In this document: piece after piece, positions 11,173 to 22,674 of the stretch
Position numbering within the stretch: position 1 is the stretch's first letter
Layout: every line of letters starts with the position of its first letter
NCBI GenBank assembly: GCA_037013685.1
Contig: CM072888.1
Span: 1,035,034-1,099,033 of the forward strand
Origin: Acridotheres tristis
Taxonomy: Eukaryota > Chordata > Aves > Passeriformes > Sturnidae
Direction: 5' to 3'
Length of the DNA stretch: 64,000 bases
The notes under the pieces: model-generated
The model's input: the letters and a program-made list of their open reading frames with translations, nothing else
Told to the model about the DNA's origin: nothing
The model's database searches: none
Translations under genes and position numbers: made by a program

Positions 11173-13648
11173 GTAAGGAGCTTCCTGCTCATGTCACATT
11201 CCTCCTTCCTAGGCAGCTAACCCCTGGCACATTCCATGCCCTGCCCAGTGCTGAGGCTGGACATGTTCCAGCCACTTGTGGAGCTGACAGCTTGGTCTTG
11301 TGCTGCTGCAGCAAATGGGTCCCAAAGAAAACTTAATTCCTACACTGCCTTCCCTTTTCCAGCCTATGGTGGGTGGTGTGTGCATTGCTAGGAATGAAAT
11401 CACACTTGCCAAGAGCACCAGGTACCTGCTGAGATGTCATGCCCCTTGCTAGAATGCCTCTCATCACCCTGCCTCCTCCAGCTTCCCTCCTACGCCTTTC
11501 TCCCCTTCGTTGTCTCTTACATTTTAGGAGGAGAATGCTTTTCACCAGCAGTTCTGGTCCTACTGGCTTTCGTTTTTTAAAAGAATTTTTGTAATGGCTC
11601 TTTTGGAAAGCACAAAATAGATGTGATTTGTCACATTGCAGGAAAAACTTCTTTGTGTTGGTAAAAAGTCATCGCCTAAATGTTTCCTGAGCATCCGTGC
11701 CCCCTGCAGTACACTCTGGTCCTCCCTCCCTCAGGTGGCAGCATGCCCTAAATAGTGAAAAGTGGCTTGGCTAGACCAGACCCATGTGCCTTTGACAGTT
11801 CTCTTTCCTCCTGTATTATATATCTAAGAAGAAGAAATGTAGCCTTGGTGCCTTGAAATGTTCTCCTGCTCGGGTCTAACTCAAATCCTTTAAATTTATA
11901 TTGAAGTGCTAAACACACTCCATGGTGAGTTCTAAGCATGGTGTCTCTTCTGCTCATGTCCATGAAGAAGGGCCTTTCCTGGGTGTAGGGAGAGGTAAGG
12001 TCACCTAAAGCTGGGAAAGAATCCCACTTTATCACAGCAGGAAAAACAGCTGGCAGGATTGGCTTTTAGTTCAGACAGCAAGCTGCCCTGTCCCATCATT
12101 CCTCCAGTTCCCAGGGTGAGGGTTTTCTTTAGCACCTTTGAGCAAACCAAAATGAAATTTTTAAAAGAGACCCTACTGAGTAATCAGCAAAGGTTTGACT
12201 CCATCCCCTCCTCCTGACTGGTGTGAATCCAGCAGCGTCGTATCCCGAGCCTTGGCTTCCCTCTCTCCAGTGTGTTTTATGATATTTCCTCTCTTCCCAG
12301 GCTTTTCCTCAATTCCAGGTACACTAGTTAATCTAATGGGTAAGACATTTTATGCAAAATATTGGTTTTTAACTCTTGCTGGTTTTTTTCAGCACTTGCT
12401 TTTACCAGCTTCCTGAACATACAGTACTGGGCATTACTGGTTGGATTATTTTCACACTTTCCCTTCCAGAAATATCCCCCCAGAGTTAATCATGTGGGAT
12501 CTGGAGGGCAGTGCGTGGATTGGAGTTCAGCCAAGGGAACTGCTGGGTGTTGCTTGTGCTTTGAGTTATGCTTGTCCCTCAGCCTCATAAAAATAGTCCC
12601 GAGGAAACATTGTGCTGTTGGAGTATGAAATAAGGCACTGGATATCAGTTATGTTAAAAAATAAATTTAAAATAAGAATAATAATCCAGGGAGAGCCATT
12701 CTCTGGCCTCCTTAGTGTTTTCCTGCCCTGGCTGGAAGGTCTCCTCCCTCCACCCTGGTGTTGTGGGTCTAGTTCTCTTCAGGAGCAAAGATGTCCCAAC
12801 ATTTCTGGCAAATCCCACCTTCCTTTCTGTGCCAAGTTAGGCAGTATCAGCCTTACCTAGGCTATGAGGGGTTCCCTTTATTTTTAAAAAAGCAAAGCAA
12901 TTCCAAGCACCTCCTACTAAGCAGATGATAGATAGATGGTAGGTGGGTGATAGAAGGCAGTGGGGTGTAAAATCCTGCTGGTACCCCAGCCCTGGGGGAC
13001 CCTGGCTTTTCCCTGTGCCTCCTCCTGACCTGGTTGCTGTTTTCTCTGGCTGGGCCAGAGTTACAGAGTTCTTCCAAGAGCTCGGGAGCTGATGAACCAG
13101 AGATGTAACTGAGACTGGGTTTGACTGCACTTGCATTAAAGAGGGAGCTGAGCCAATCTGATAGAAGGAACCTCTGCCATGTCATAGCTGGGCCCTATAG
13201 AGCAACTGGGAATAACCAAGGGCTTTGACAAGAATTCCAGCAGGATAAAGGGTTTGGATGCTTTCCCAGCAGCCAGTGCCCTGCTGTGTCTGCCCACAAA
13301 TGCATTTTCCATCTCTGTTTCCTGCAGCCGACTCCAGACAGAATGTGGCGGTGTCTTTTAAGAGGATGGGGTGGGGAAGGAAGAGATTTATTACAATTCA
13401 TAATTCCACAAGATGATTCTGTCAGTCTGTTTTATTTTTGGAGCATGAGGATATGAAGGGAAGTGGGGTGCAGTGGGGAACCAGTGGAATCAATCAGGCA
13501 GCTAAGCTGAAGGATGCTTTTCTCTTTTTCCTTCTTTACTTTTACCTGTTCCTACAGAACTATGTGAAGGATAATTTTAATGTGTGGGAGATGATAAGAG
13601 AGAGAGCAGTGGGAATATTCTAAGACCTTTCACACGTTTCTTTCACAG
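11173..13648. other. Intron sequence, no exon recognised
   Basis: Mirror of 34860-37335. A short GATA microsatellite lies near 12927-12945; otherwise nothing is seen. Confidence 0.6.
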
Positions 13649-13745
13649 TCTGACTGCCCCTACTCAGAAAAAGTCCCAAGTATTAAAATACCAATGGACA
13701 TCATGGAGCAGGAGCCTTTCCTAAGTGATAGCAAACCTGCTGACA
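13649..13745 (+). CDS. SLC4A4: SLC4A4 copy: 97-nt cassette exon, intact
   Basis: 97 nt, [15 protein letters not shown] onward, same as 34859-34763. Acceptor TTTCACAG, donor ACA|GTGAGT. Confidence 0.86.
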
Positions 13746-14806
13746 GTGAGTAGAACTAAGCTCTTGCATGCCTGCTTGACTCTGACTTGCACTACAAAAA
13801 TATATATATGTATATTTAGAGTGATTTAAAAATTTTTTAACCTTACCTTTCACTTCAGAAGTATTTTCTTGTTCTTTTTTTTTTTCCCTCTCCTTTTTAA
13901 TTTCCAGGCCCCTGCTTTATGACAGATTTTGCTTTTGTGAGTTTTTTCCTTTGCTGGTTACAAAATCAATGTTGTTCCTTCTGGTGCCTCCAGTTTAAGT
14001 GCTTTTCTCCAGCTCCTGACAGGTCTCCTGGCCACCCACTCTCTCTTCCTCTCTTCTCCCTCTCCCCCTTGGTGTTAACCTGCTGATGGTGGGATATTTT
14101 TTTTTTCCACTGAGCCTGGTGTTCTGGATTTGCAGCGCTGTCCTGTCACTGTTTGTTCTCTTAGGTGCCAAGCAGTTGCAAAAATCAGCATTGAACAGAG
14201 TAATTAATTATTTGTGTCATTAAGCTGCACAGGCAGAGATCATTAACATATTTCCCTTCTTAGGTGGCTTGTGCTCTTCTTTTTTGTTTTAATTTCTCAT
14301 GTTAATAGCTGTAACTGATGAATTTCATCTTCATTTTCAGTCATTCCCACTTTACATTTTCCTCTTTTAAGTGAGGAATCACAGCTGACCTTGGTGGTTT
14401 TGCCTTTGGGATGACTTTTTAACATACTAAGGGTGTCAGATGCCCTTTTCTTCTGAGGTGGGAGGGGAGAAATACAAACTCAAGTAATAAAGTAGTGCTA
14501 CTGCCAGGATAGTGCTTCCTAGGAGCAGGACCTAAACCCCCAGATCTTTAGATCCTTAAATTATCCATAGGGCTTAAGAGCTGGGAGCCAGGCCCCTTTC
14601 CTTTGGGTAGCATGTAGATGCCTCAGGGAATGCTAAGCATTACCCTGTGGCTTTTAGGGACAGAAACACTTAGAGATTGGGATTATGAAACAAAACCATT
14701 GGAAAGGAGACATTTTTGTGGCTATTTGGATATCCTTAATGTTTTGCTGATGTCAGCACATCATCCAAAATCAGCCACAGGCAACCACATATCCTCCTCA
14801 TTCCGT

Positions 14807-14837
14807 GTTTTTAGTACATTCCTGATGTACTAAAAAC
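14807..14837. repeat. Perfect 13-bp hairpin
   Basis: GTTTTTAGTACAT and ATGTACTAAAAAC are exact reverse complements separated by TCCTG, in the intron between the 97-nt and 80-nt exons of the copy. The mirror is at 33670-33700. Confidence 0.85.
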
Positions 14838-15222
14838 AAATTGCATCCTCAGTATTGTTAGTCAAGATTTCAGGATCAGATGCCTTTTTTCCCAGCATCC
14901 TAAGGGCTAAAATAGTTAAGGAAAAGGTGGCTCTGCCATGAGGGTGTGACAGTGTGAGCACGGGGTAACTCAGGGGTGTAGGTCCCAGGTAAGTGTCAAG
15001 CCCAAAACCGGGGGGAACCCCTGGGAAACGGGGTCTGTTGGCACCCCAAGGGGTTTTACCTCAGAGGAGAGATGGGAATGGAGTGTTTGCTCAACAAGCT
15101 GTAAATCCATGTGGCAGTTAACAGGAGAAGGGCTTGGCCCATAGATGTGGGTTGGAGGAGCTGAGGCAGGGCTTGAGGCACAGTTGGTGCTGCAGCAATG
15201 ACAGCAGGGCTTTCTTCCCCAG

Positions 15223-15302
15223 GAGAAAAATCACCAACATTCCTTGAACGCCACACATCGTGCTGATACAATTCCCTTCCTTCAATCACACGCCATGCCA
15301 AG
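15223..15302 (+). CDS. SLC4A4: SLC4A4 copy: 80-nt dual-frame exon, intact
   Basis: 80 nt. One frame ends ERHTSC with TGA at 15264-15266; the other is open and joins the ETTL exon. Same as 33284-33205. Confidence 0.85.
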
Positions 15303-15869
15303 GTAAGCACCTGGCAAATGCACCTCTGCTCCCCCTCAGAACACAAGGTTCCTACAGGGAATTCTTAAAAAACACTTGGAGGACATTCCCTACACTGGGT
15401 TGCTGCTTCCCAGGGTGATTATGAACAAGTGGGTTCCATAGTTACTCCAGCCCCTGGCACTGCTTGGGACGGGGAGTGGAGAAGCTGTGAGAGACCTGAA
15501 GGCTCCACTGTGGCCTCCTGGCTGCAGCCCTGGGGGCTGGTTTGGGAATCAGACCAGGAGAAAGACCTGGAGCTACTGGGAGGAACACAGAGGGTTGTAG
15601 CCAAGGAGAAATAACCCATTTTTCCATATCTGTGGTGGAAAATAGAGTAAATAATAATCTTAAATTGCAGCAATAATTGCTCAGAGCCCAGTCCTTTGGG
15701 GGCAGCTTGGGCCTGACATCACCAGGAGTAGGATATGGACCAAGGCAAGTTTATTCCTCTGAAACATCAGAGATGTGTCTGTGCTTACAGGTGTTAGACA
15801 GATGCTGAAATTCCTCCCAGTGGCAACACCTGGATTATTGCAATGGCAGTTGAGGGGTACTGTCACAGC

Positions 15870-16048
15870 CTGGGGTGAAGCACCAGGATGCCCATCCCTG
15901 GAAGTCTCCAAGGCCAGGTTGGATAGGTCTTGGAGCAACCTGGTTGAGTGGAAGGTGTACCTGCCCATGGCTGGGCATGGGACTGGATGAGCTTTAATGT
16001 CTCTTCCAACCAGGTCACTTCCAAGCCAAACGTTTTAGGATTCTGTGA
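15870..16048 (+). mobile_element. CR1 LINE 3' end
   Basis: GATGCCCATCCCTGGAAGTC, CAAGGCCAGGTTGGATAGG, GGAGCAACCTGGTTGAGTGG and a TTAGGATTCTGTGAG tail mark a sense CR1 end between the last two SLC4A4-copy exons. Confidence 0.85.
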
Positions 16049-16234
16049 GACTCCAAGGCTGGATACTTGGAGCTCCTGAACCAGTGAAATGGGTGGTTTT
16101 GCCTGCTGCTGTGAGCAGTGTTCAGACCAGCTCGTTCAGATGATCTGTATGTGGGCCTTACCTTAAATTCAGCTGTCTGTTCCCAAAGGCTGGCATTCGT
16201 ACTGCACTGACCTTGTCTGTCTTCTTCTTTGCAG

Positions 16235-16340
16235 CCCTCCACGAACTCCAGTAAAAGTTGTGCCTCAAATTAGAATAGAACTTGAGCCTGAAGACAATGG
16301 TTATTTCTGGAGGAGCAAGGGAACAGAAACTACTTTATAA
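16235..16340 (+). CDS. SLC4A4: SLC4A4 copy: terminal ETTL exon, intact
   Basis: 106 nt ending [11 protein letters not shown] and TAA at 16338-16340, same as 32272-32167. Acceptor TTTGCAG. Confidence 0.85.
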
Positions 16341-19149
16341 TTTTTCTGTCTGTCCAATCTTTTCCAAATTCACTTTGTCAGTAGCCAAATGTTAAGAAGC
16401 TCCCTGCTCCCGCCGGTGACGGTGACTGAGCCCCGCGCTGTCCCTCCCTGCCCGCGCCCCCTGCGGGCCCTGCCCAGGACTGGGAATTGCCTTCCCCTGG
16501 CTCCGAAGCACAGCGAGGGCAGGAGCGCTACGGATGTCACCTCACGCCTGTGGCACTGCCAGAGGCACTGGCTGTTGTGAGCTGGGGCTTGGCAGAGCAG
16601 AGCTGACCTCCAGGCTAATTCCGTGTCTGCTCCCACTGCTCGGAGATGCTGGAACGTGCTGCTAACCCTCACGTGCTCTCACCTGTAGATAAAAGAGAAG
16701 GTACTTCACTCCCAGCACAGACAGACCATTGCCATCGCTGTAGCATGTTTGGAAATGTCCCTTTCCTATGCAATTTTTTTTTAAAGAAACACTTTAATGG
16801 ACTTAATCCGTCAGGTACATGGAAGAGTGTTATTTTCCTAGATTATTTTGTTTAAATTATGGGGGCCTAACCTACGACTTTTTCTTTCTTTTTTTTTTTT
16901 CTTTTTTTTTGACAATTTTTTAACCTTTTTTTAATTACTGTAAAGAAAAATGAATTTTTTTCCTGCAGCAGGAAACATATAGTTATGAGTAGTTCTACCT
17001 CTTATTTCTAGATGCCAGGCTTTCTGTAAAAAATGTATTGTACCATATATAATGTGATTTTTACAAAAAAAAAAACAAACCCATGACATCATACCACAAT
17101 CTCCAGGACGTGGCATAGGTCTGGATCAGTTCAATTAACCCCTTCTGCTCCAAAGCATCTGTTTTTTTTAGGGTTATGTTGGTTTTTAAAGTATTTTCTA
17201 ATGAGCAATCCCTGCTGTGAAGGAGACTTAAATCTCTTGTGATCTTAGAAGAGTCTCAAAGGGCTTGTTGGTCCAGCGCTGCACACGGATGCTGCTTGTA
17301 TCGCGTTGTTGATTTCTGACGTGGGATCGCTCCGTGATTTTCTTGGAACACCAGTGGGTGTGTGCAGTGAGAAGACCCGAGGTGTGCCTCAGGCACAGTG
17401 GACGAGGAGGAAGATGAAGGTGGCCAGCTGGGATGTTCATCCCGACACTTGGATTCGCAAACTTCCGCATCCTCCTGCATCCCAGCCCTGTCTGCCATCA
17501 TCTGCAGAATTTCCCCTGAACCTTGGCTACTCAGCCCCAGCCCCGGCAGTGCAGCAGGACTAAGCAGGCCAGGCATGGGCATCCCAGGATTTTGGGGTGG
17601 AACCAAGCAAGTGAACATCTCTCTCCTGTAGCATGTTTATACTGGTATGTGTGTCTAAACGCGCATCTGGGAAACTGGGCTTCAGCAGGACATGGGGGAG
17701 CACACTGAAAGCTTCATCCAAAAATGAAAAACAAAACAAGAAGAAAAAGTACCCCAGCTCTCAAGGCAAATTTCTCTATGGAGACAATTCCATCACAGAG
17801 GATGGGCACATGCTGCCACTTGGTCTTTGTGAAACCAAAGTCTGGGTTGATGAAGTCACGAGGATTTTCTGATGGTGCTGAGACCTTAAATGCCAAATTT
17901 TAGCGACTGCTCCCACACAGGAGCCACCACCTCTGTACAGCCCCTGTTCGCTCTGCAGGGGTCTGCCCTTCAGTTTCCATGAAATCTGTGTTGGGTATCC
18001 CAGGAACCTGGCTGAAACCTGCTCTCAAAATGCTGGGGAGACTTGGGAAAGGCCTGAAGAGGAGCAGCTCTGGGATCCCTTCTGCTGCCGGAGGACAGGT
18101 AACTTGGGAAGTGTGATGCCAGCTTTAGCCAATGCTCTCCATCCCTTGGTGAGCACCAGTGGGGACACGGGCTCGAGCATTGCCTGTGGGGTGCACAGGA
18201 GCTGCTTGTGGAATTGCTGCACACCCTGCCCAGAGCATGGACGTGCAGCAATCCCAGAGGAAACGTGGATCGCAGGGGCTGTCCCCCATGGGCACAGCTT
18301 CCATCTGCTGGTGCCTGGTGACCTGTCTCCCCAAAAATGAGGTCTTCACTTCTTCTAAATACACTTGAGGTGTCCTGACTGCTGTTCTAGATCTTTCTCT
18401 CTATTTGTGTTGTGTTTTTTGTGTTGTGCTGAGGGCAGCGCTGCCAACAGGACAGAGGGTTCTGCAGCTTTCCAGGAGAAACACCCACCTCTGGCAGCAG
18501 GGAAGAGCCTGCAGCATGACAGGGACGGGTTCTCTGCACGCCGTATGCCTTTGAAAAGAACTGAAACGTCCTTTCAATCTAAATGAGGTGTTTGGTTGGA
18601 AAAGCCTGGGTGGGCGCTTCAGGGAATAAGTGTGGAGACTGACCCAAAGCCCTCCAGGATCACAGGCAGCCGTCAAAAATCGCCTTCCCCCAGCAGATGC
18701 AAGGTCCCAGCTCACGGTGGGACACGCCCTGGCCACAGCCCGCTCTGTCCCAGCTCCGGCAGCGCCGCGGCCGCCGGCCTGCGCTGCCCTGCCCGGGGCT
18801 CACAGACCTTTGTATCTGCATTGAATCAAGTCGCACTTTCAGATACTTTTGTTATTGGTTTTAATTCTCCTAAGTCTGTGTTTGCTTTGGAGGAGAGAAC
18901 AAGGACTTAGAATGAAATGAAGAGGATCAGCTGGTGGAACTAAAAGGAAAAAAGCAGAAAACATTTCAAACATTATTAAAATGATTTTTTTTCCAGTAAT
19001 ATAAAACATGAAATTCCTTATAACATTATAGTATTTTACAGTTTTATGAAGCTTTCTATTGTGACTTTTATGGAATCAAAAGATGAAGACGATGAGATAT
19101 TTTAGCATTTATATTTTTCAAAATTAAATAAATGTATACTGAAAATAAA
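16341..19149 (+). other. 3' UTR of the inverted SLC4A4 copy
   Basis: A/T-rich non-coding sequence with AATAAA at 19127-19132 and 19144-19149. It mirrors 29358-32166, with a constant coordinate sum of 48507. Confidence 0.6.
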
Positions 19150-20150
19150 GTAACTTTATGCATTTATGGAAGAGTTTGTGTCTGTTTTCCCTCATTATGT
19201 GCCAGGTCTTGTCTGATTGAATCAAGATCCCAGAATCAGTGCGCTGATACAAGGGGCTCCCCACGCCTTAGTGTAGGACCCCCTGAAGCATATTTTGGGA
19301 TACCTAGGGGAGTGATTGGAGTGAAGAGCAGCCAGGAGGTCTGAGGGTGGCACAGCATCTCTGTCCGACTCCTGTTGCTGGACACAGTGAGGATGAGGCC
19401 AGTGTGCCTGGGCTTCTCCACAAAACCTCTGGTTTCTGGGCTGAAACTTAGCGCGATCAAGTTGGCTTTCTGAACATGTTCCTTAGCCAGGAATAACCAC
19501 TGAAGGACTTAAGGAAACAGCAACCCTCTGGGCTCCACCGGAGTTAGGAGTGCACATACTGATGTGTCCCCTGGACCCCCAGCAGCCACTCCCCTCTGGG
19601 CCCCTGGCCCTGCAGGCGGGATCCCTGCTTGCACACCTCTGGAAAAGCAGGGCCTGACCAGAGGGCGGCACCTGGAGGTAAAGGCAACTTGGGGCAGTAC
19701 TGGGCTGTGGGCTGCTCTTGGCATCTGCGCAGCCCCTGAGCTCAGTACCCCGAGGAAACTCAAGATCATCTCAATCACCAAGCCAAGGGGAAGGAAGGGT
19801 CAGGAACTGACCGTGATCAACCTGAGAGGTCTTTTCCAATCTAAATGGTTCTATTCTGGGATTGTAACAAGGAGAAGGGCGGTACCACTCATTTGTTGGC
19901 AGGAAGAGCCACTTTCTTGCCACTCAAGGCTGACTTGTTGGTAAGGTCGGGTGCCTCTGGAAGCTTTGGAACAAGTACTATGAATAGAGTGCTCACCCAA
20001 CTTGCTGGGGACCGGAGATGTAAATGAGCCCAGTGGTCTGACAGGTCTCACCCATTTCAGGAAGCAGGCAATGGACATGGGAAAAACGCAGCAGGTGAAG
20101 ACCATGGAGAGGAAGGTCCTGGGGGAGCCCCGGAGCGGCTCCTACTGCTC
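19150..20150. other. 3' flank between SLC4A4-copy UTR and element A
   Basis: Mirror of about 28357-29357. It holds the short CR1 tail at 19795-19870. The remaining frames show no family resemblance. Confidence 0.5.
19795..19870 (+). mobile_element. CR1 LINE tail, short
   Basis: GAGAGGTCTTTTCCAATCTA then ATGGTTCTATTCTGGGATTG resembles the extreme CR1 3' end. It is only ~75 bp, so the call is moderate. Confidence 0.6.
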
Positions 20151-20572
20151 ACGGTGATCCAGCCCTGCTGGTTCCACAGGGGCGCGAGGGGCGGGGGCCC
20201 CAGGGAGCAGCGGCCCCGGGGGAGGGAGAGAGGGAGAGGCGGGAGATGCTCTCCGCGGCCGGGCACTGTTCTCGGTGGTGGCGAAGCGGGGAGTCCCGGG
20301 GGGACAGCGCGCGCGGGGACCGCACCTTGCACGGGAGGTCTGCCGCGGGAACCGAGGGCTGCCGGGGTCCCGGGCGGTGCAGCCACTTCCCCATCGGGAG
20401 GATCGAAGCGGCATCGGGAACAGGGGGCGGTACCGTGATCGGTACGGGGCCCGAATCGCCGCGGGCGGGCGTTACCGGGGCGGGAGCGCGACGGGTCCAG
20501 GTTCGCACACGGAGACTCCGTGTGGGACCGGGACCCGCAGGGCGCCCTCTGGCGGACACGGAGCGCGGGGAA

Positions 20573-20649
20573 GGGGCGGGGCCGGCACAGGTGAGAGGGG
20601 CGGGGCCGGCACAGGTGAGAGGGGCGGGGCCGCCGAGTGCGGGGCGGGG
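20573..20649 (+). promoter_or_regulatory. GC-box cluster of element A
   Basis: Four GGGGCGGGG boxes start at 20573, 20597, 20621 and 20641. The first three are 24 bp apart, in tandem units containing GCCGGCACAGGTGAGA. GC boxes bind Sp/KLF factors. A TTTAAA box lies about 130 bp downstream at 20779-20784. Promoter function is inferred. Confidence 0.55.
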
Positions 20650-20778
20650 CCGCGGGGCGCGTGCGCTGCGCGGGACAACAGAGCGCGTGCGCGGCGCGAA
20701 GCCGGCACAGGTGTGAGCAGGGCAGGGCCACAGGTGCGCGGGGCTCCAGGGCGGCTGCGCGGGGCGGGACCGAGGGCA

Positions 20779-21545
20779 TTTAAAGCCCGGAAACCGCCGC
20801 AGGCGCCATTTTCCCCCCAGCGCTCGGAGGTGGCTGCTGCTGCCGGTCCGGGCTCCCTCGGGGGGTCCAGGTGAGGTTCTACTCTCTCCTTTCTTCTTCT
20901 GTCCTTTTCTGTCTTTCTCTCTGCTTCTGTCCTTCTCTCTCCTCTGTCCTACTTTCTGTTTGTCGCTCCTTCTGCTTCTCCTTCTCTTTGCTTCTCTCTT
21001 CTTCTTTCTGCTTCTCTCTCCTCTCTCCTTCTCTAGTCCCTCTGCTTCTCTCGCCTTCTCTTTGTTCTCTCTCCTGCTTTTCTCCCTTTCCTCCGTTCCC
21101 CCTCTACCGTCCTTCCCCGTGTCCCCCAAACCGCCTCCCCTCCCTGCCCTGCTCCGCACCCCAACCACCTCCATCCCTCCTTCCTTCGCCGTTCTTGCCC
21201 GCCATCCAACCCGACACCCTCTGTTTCCCCTCTACCCCTCCAGCCTCCCCCTTTCTGCCCCTCGTCCTTTCAGCCTCCCTGTCCATCCCGACCCTGCCTC
21301 CCCTTATCCTCCCCTCCAGCTCCCCTGTACCCTCCCTGTCTCCCTCATGCCTCCTTATTGCCCTTGTCTCTCCCCTGTCTTGCCTCTCTTGTTTCTCGGT
21401 CTCTTATCCACTTATCTCTCTTTTGCTTGTCTGGTCCTCCCTTCTCTGTCCTGTCTGTCCCTTGTCCCTTTGTTTGTTCCCCCGCAGCCGCGGGGTTCGG
21501 GGTGCCGGATAATAAAGCCCAGAGGGCCGGACCGGCGCCCCTCGC
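20779..21545 (+). ncRNA. Candidate two-exon non-coding transcription unit, copy A
   Basis: TTTAAA at 20779-20784 is followed about 25 bp later by GCGCCATTTTCC, a YY1-like motif at a plausible start site. An exon-like segment ends at 20870 with TCCAG|GTGAGG. The 617-bp intron (20871-21487) is almost all C and T on this strand and ends CCCCCGCAG. Exon 2 starts at 21488 and has AATAAA at 21511-21516. The spliced product would be only about 120 nt and contains no ATG, so it would be non-coding. The same signals are kept in all four copies. Alternatives: 5' end of an unknown gene, or an LTR with a long C/T-rich R region. Transcription is not shown. Confidence 0.4.
20871..21487 (+). repeat. Long polypyrimidine tract inside element A
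   Basis: About 600 bp of TCTC/TTCT/CCTC sequence with very few G or A. It gives long but meaningless Ser/Leu/Pro open frames. Equivalent tracts lie in B (22720-23295), C (25220-25773) and D (27014-27634). Confidence 0.8.
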
Positions 21546-21635
21546 GGGAATCCCCCCCACACACACCACTGCCCCACAGTGCCGGCTGTCCGGCTGTCCC
21601 CACATCACACTGGGGGGGGCGGGCGTGGGGGGTCG

Positions 21636-22100
21636 GGGTGGGCCCCCTCCTCAGGAGGGGGTGCTGGGGTGGGTGGGGGGTTTAGGATGGGCCCCCTCAT
21701 TAGGAGGGGGTCCTGGGGGTGGTGGGGGGGATTTAGGATGGGCCCCCTCCTCAGGAGGGGGTCCTGGGGGTGGTGGGGGGGGATTTAGGATGGGCCCCCT
21801 CCTTAGGAGGGGGTCCTGGGGGGGTGGGGGGTGGGTTAGGGAGGACCCTCTCGTTAGGAGGGGGTCCGGGGGGGGCGGGGGGGTGGGAGGGGTCCCCTCC
21901 GGAGGAGGGGCCCCTGGGGAGGGGCGGGGGGCGGGCCCCCTCCGGAGGGGGGGGGCCTGGGGGGGAGGGGTTGGGGGGTCCGCCCCCCCCAGCCCCTCCC
22001 ACCCTGGGCCCTCCCCTCCGGAGGGGACCCCGCTCCCTGCGCCCCTCCCCAGGACCCCCTCCTCCGGACGGGGCCCCAGGGGGAGGGGAGGGTGGGGTGG
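21636..22100 (+). repeat. G-rich palindromic repeat array of element A
   Basis: Tandem degenerate ~50-bp units. Each has a short perfect palindrome such as GGCCCCCTCCTTAGGAGGGG with GATTTAGGATG and G runs between, changing to CCCCTCCGGAGG forms near the core. It lies just downstream of the AATAAA. It can form hairpins and has many G4 runs on the plus strand. Confidence 0.85.
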
Positions 22101-22110
22101 GGGGGGGAAG

Positions 22111-22168
22111 CAGAAGGGGTCACGTCACTCTGAACCGTAATTACATTTTTATTACAAACAAGTGCAGT
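22111..22168 (+). other. Unique core between arrays A and B
   Basis: About 58 bp of ordinary base composition between two G/C-rich arrays. It contains CACGTCAC (CRE/ATF-like TGACGTG on the other strand) and, on the minus strand, AATAAA at 22153-22148. It is kept almost unchanged at 26335-26392 while the flanking arrays vary. Confidence 0.6.
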
Positions 22169-22189
22169 CCCCCTCCCTCCTGACCCCCC

Positions 22190-22590
22190 CCCCCCCCCAC
22201 GGGGCCCCGTCCGGAGGAGGGGGGTCCTGGGGAGGGGCGCAGGGGGCGGGGGCCCCTCCGGAGGGGAGGGCCCAGGGTGGGAGGGGCTAAGGGGGGCGGA
22301 CCCCCCAGCCCCTCCCCCCCCCGCCCCCCCCTCCGGAGGGGGCCCGCCCCCCGCCCCTCCCCAGGGGCCCCTCCTCCGGAGGGGACCCCTCCCACCCCCC
22401 CGCCCCCCCGGACCCCCTCCTAACGAGGGGGTCCTCCCTAACCCACCCCCCACCCCCCCAGGACCCCCTCCTAACGAGGGGGCCCATCCTAAATCCCCCC
22501 CCCCCCCCCGGACCCCCTCCTAACGAGGGGGCCCATCCTAAACCCCCCACCCACCCCAGCACCCCCTCCTGAGGAGGGGGCCCACCCCGA
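22190..22590 (-). repeat. G-rich palindromic repeat array of element B
   Basis: Same repeat family in inverted orientation (C-rich on plus), converging with array A on the core at 22111-22168. Confidence 0.85.
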
Positions 22591-22674
22591 CCCCCCAGTG
22601 TGATGTGGGGACAGCCGGACAGCCGGCACTGTGGGGCAGTGGTGTGTGGGGGGGGATTCCCGCGAGGGGCGCCG

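Larger units (their letters stand above)
804..16340 (+). pseudogene. SLC4A4: Inverted partial copy of SLC4A4, last ten exons only
   Basis: Ten exons matching the last ten of the minus-strand gene lie in inverted order: 804-915, 1260-1421, 3213-3391, 4232-4304, 7740-7808, 9002-9175, 11011-11172, 13649-13745, 15223-15302, 16235-16340. Introns match too, so this is a segmental duplicate, not a processed copy. It lacks all exons 5' of the TM7 region. The two outermost exons carry one-base indels that disrupt the frame; the other eight are intact and equal in length to their mirrors. With no upstream exons or promoter visible it could not make NBCe1. It may be a real truncated duplicate or an assembly artefact. 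Confidence 0.85.
1..21080 (+). repeat. Left arm of a giant inverted repeat
   Basis: This stretch is the reverse complement of about 27427-48491. Position 1 pairs with 48491. Mirrored coordinates sum to 48492 at the outer edge, 48498-48499 near 3-4 kb, 48506 at 7.7-9.2 kb and 48507-48508 from 11 to 19 kb. Small indels are thus concentrated in the outer 7.7 kb. The arm reaches the window edge, so its outer breakpoint is not visible. Clear mismatches with the partner begin near 21088, inside repeat copy A. Confidence 0.95.

Noticed and set aside
1..21080. Retroposed (processed) origin of the second SLC4A4 copy
   Set aside because: All introns are present and collinear with the mirror, so it is a genomic duplicate or an assembly artefact, not a retrocopy.
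21600..21625. Retroviral primer-binding site after copy A
   Set aside because: TGGGGGGGGCGGGC resembles a binding site only because the array is G-rich; it lacks enough match to any tRNA end and no internal region follows.
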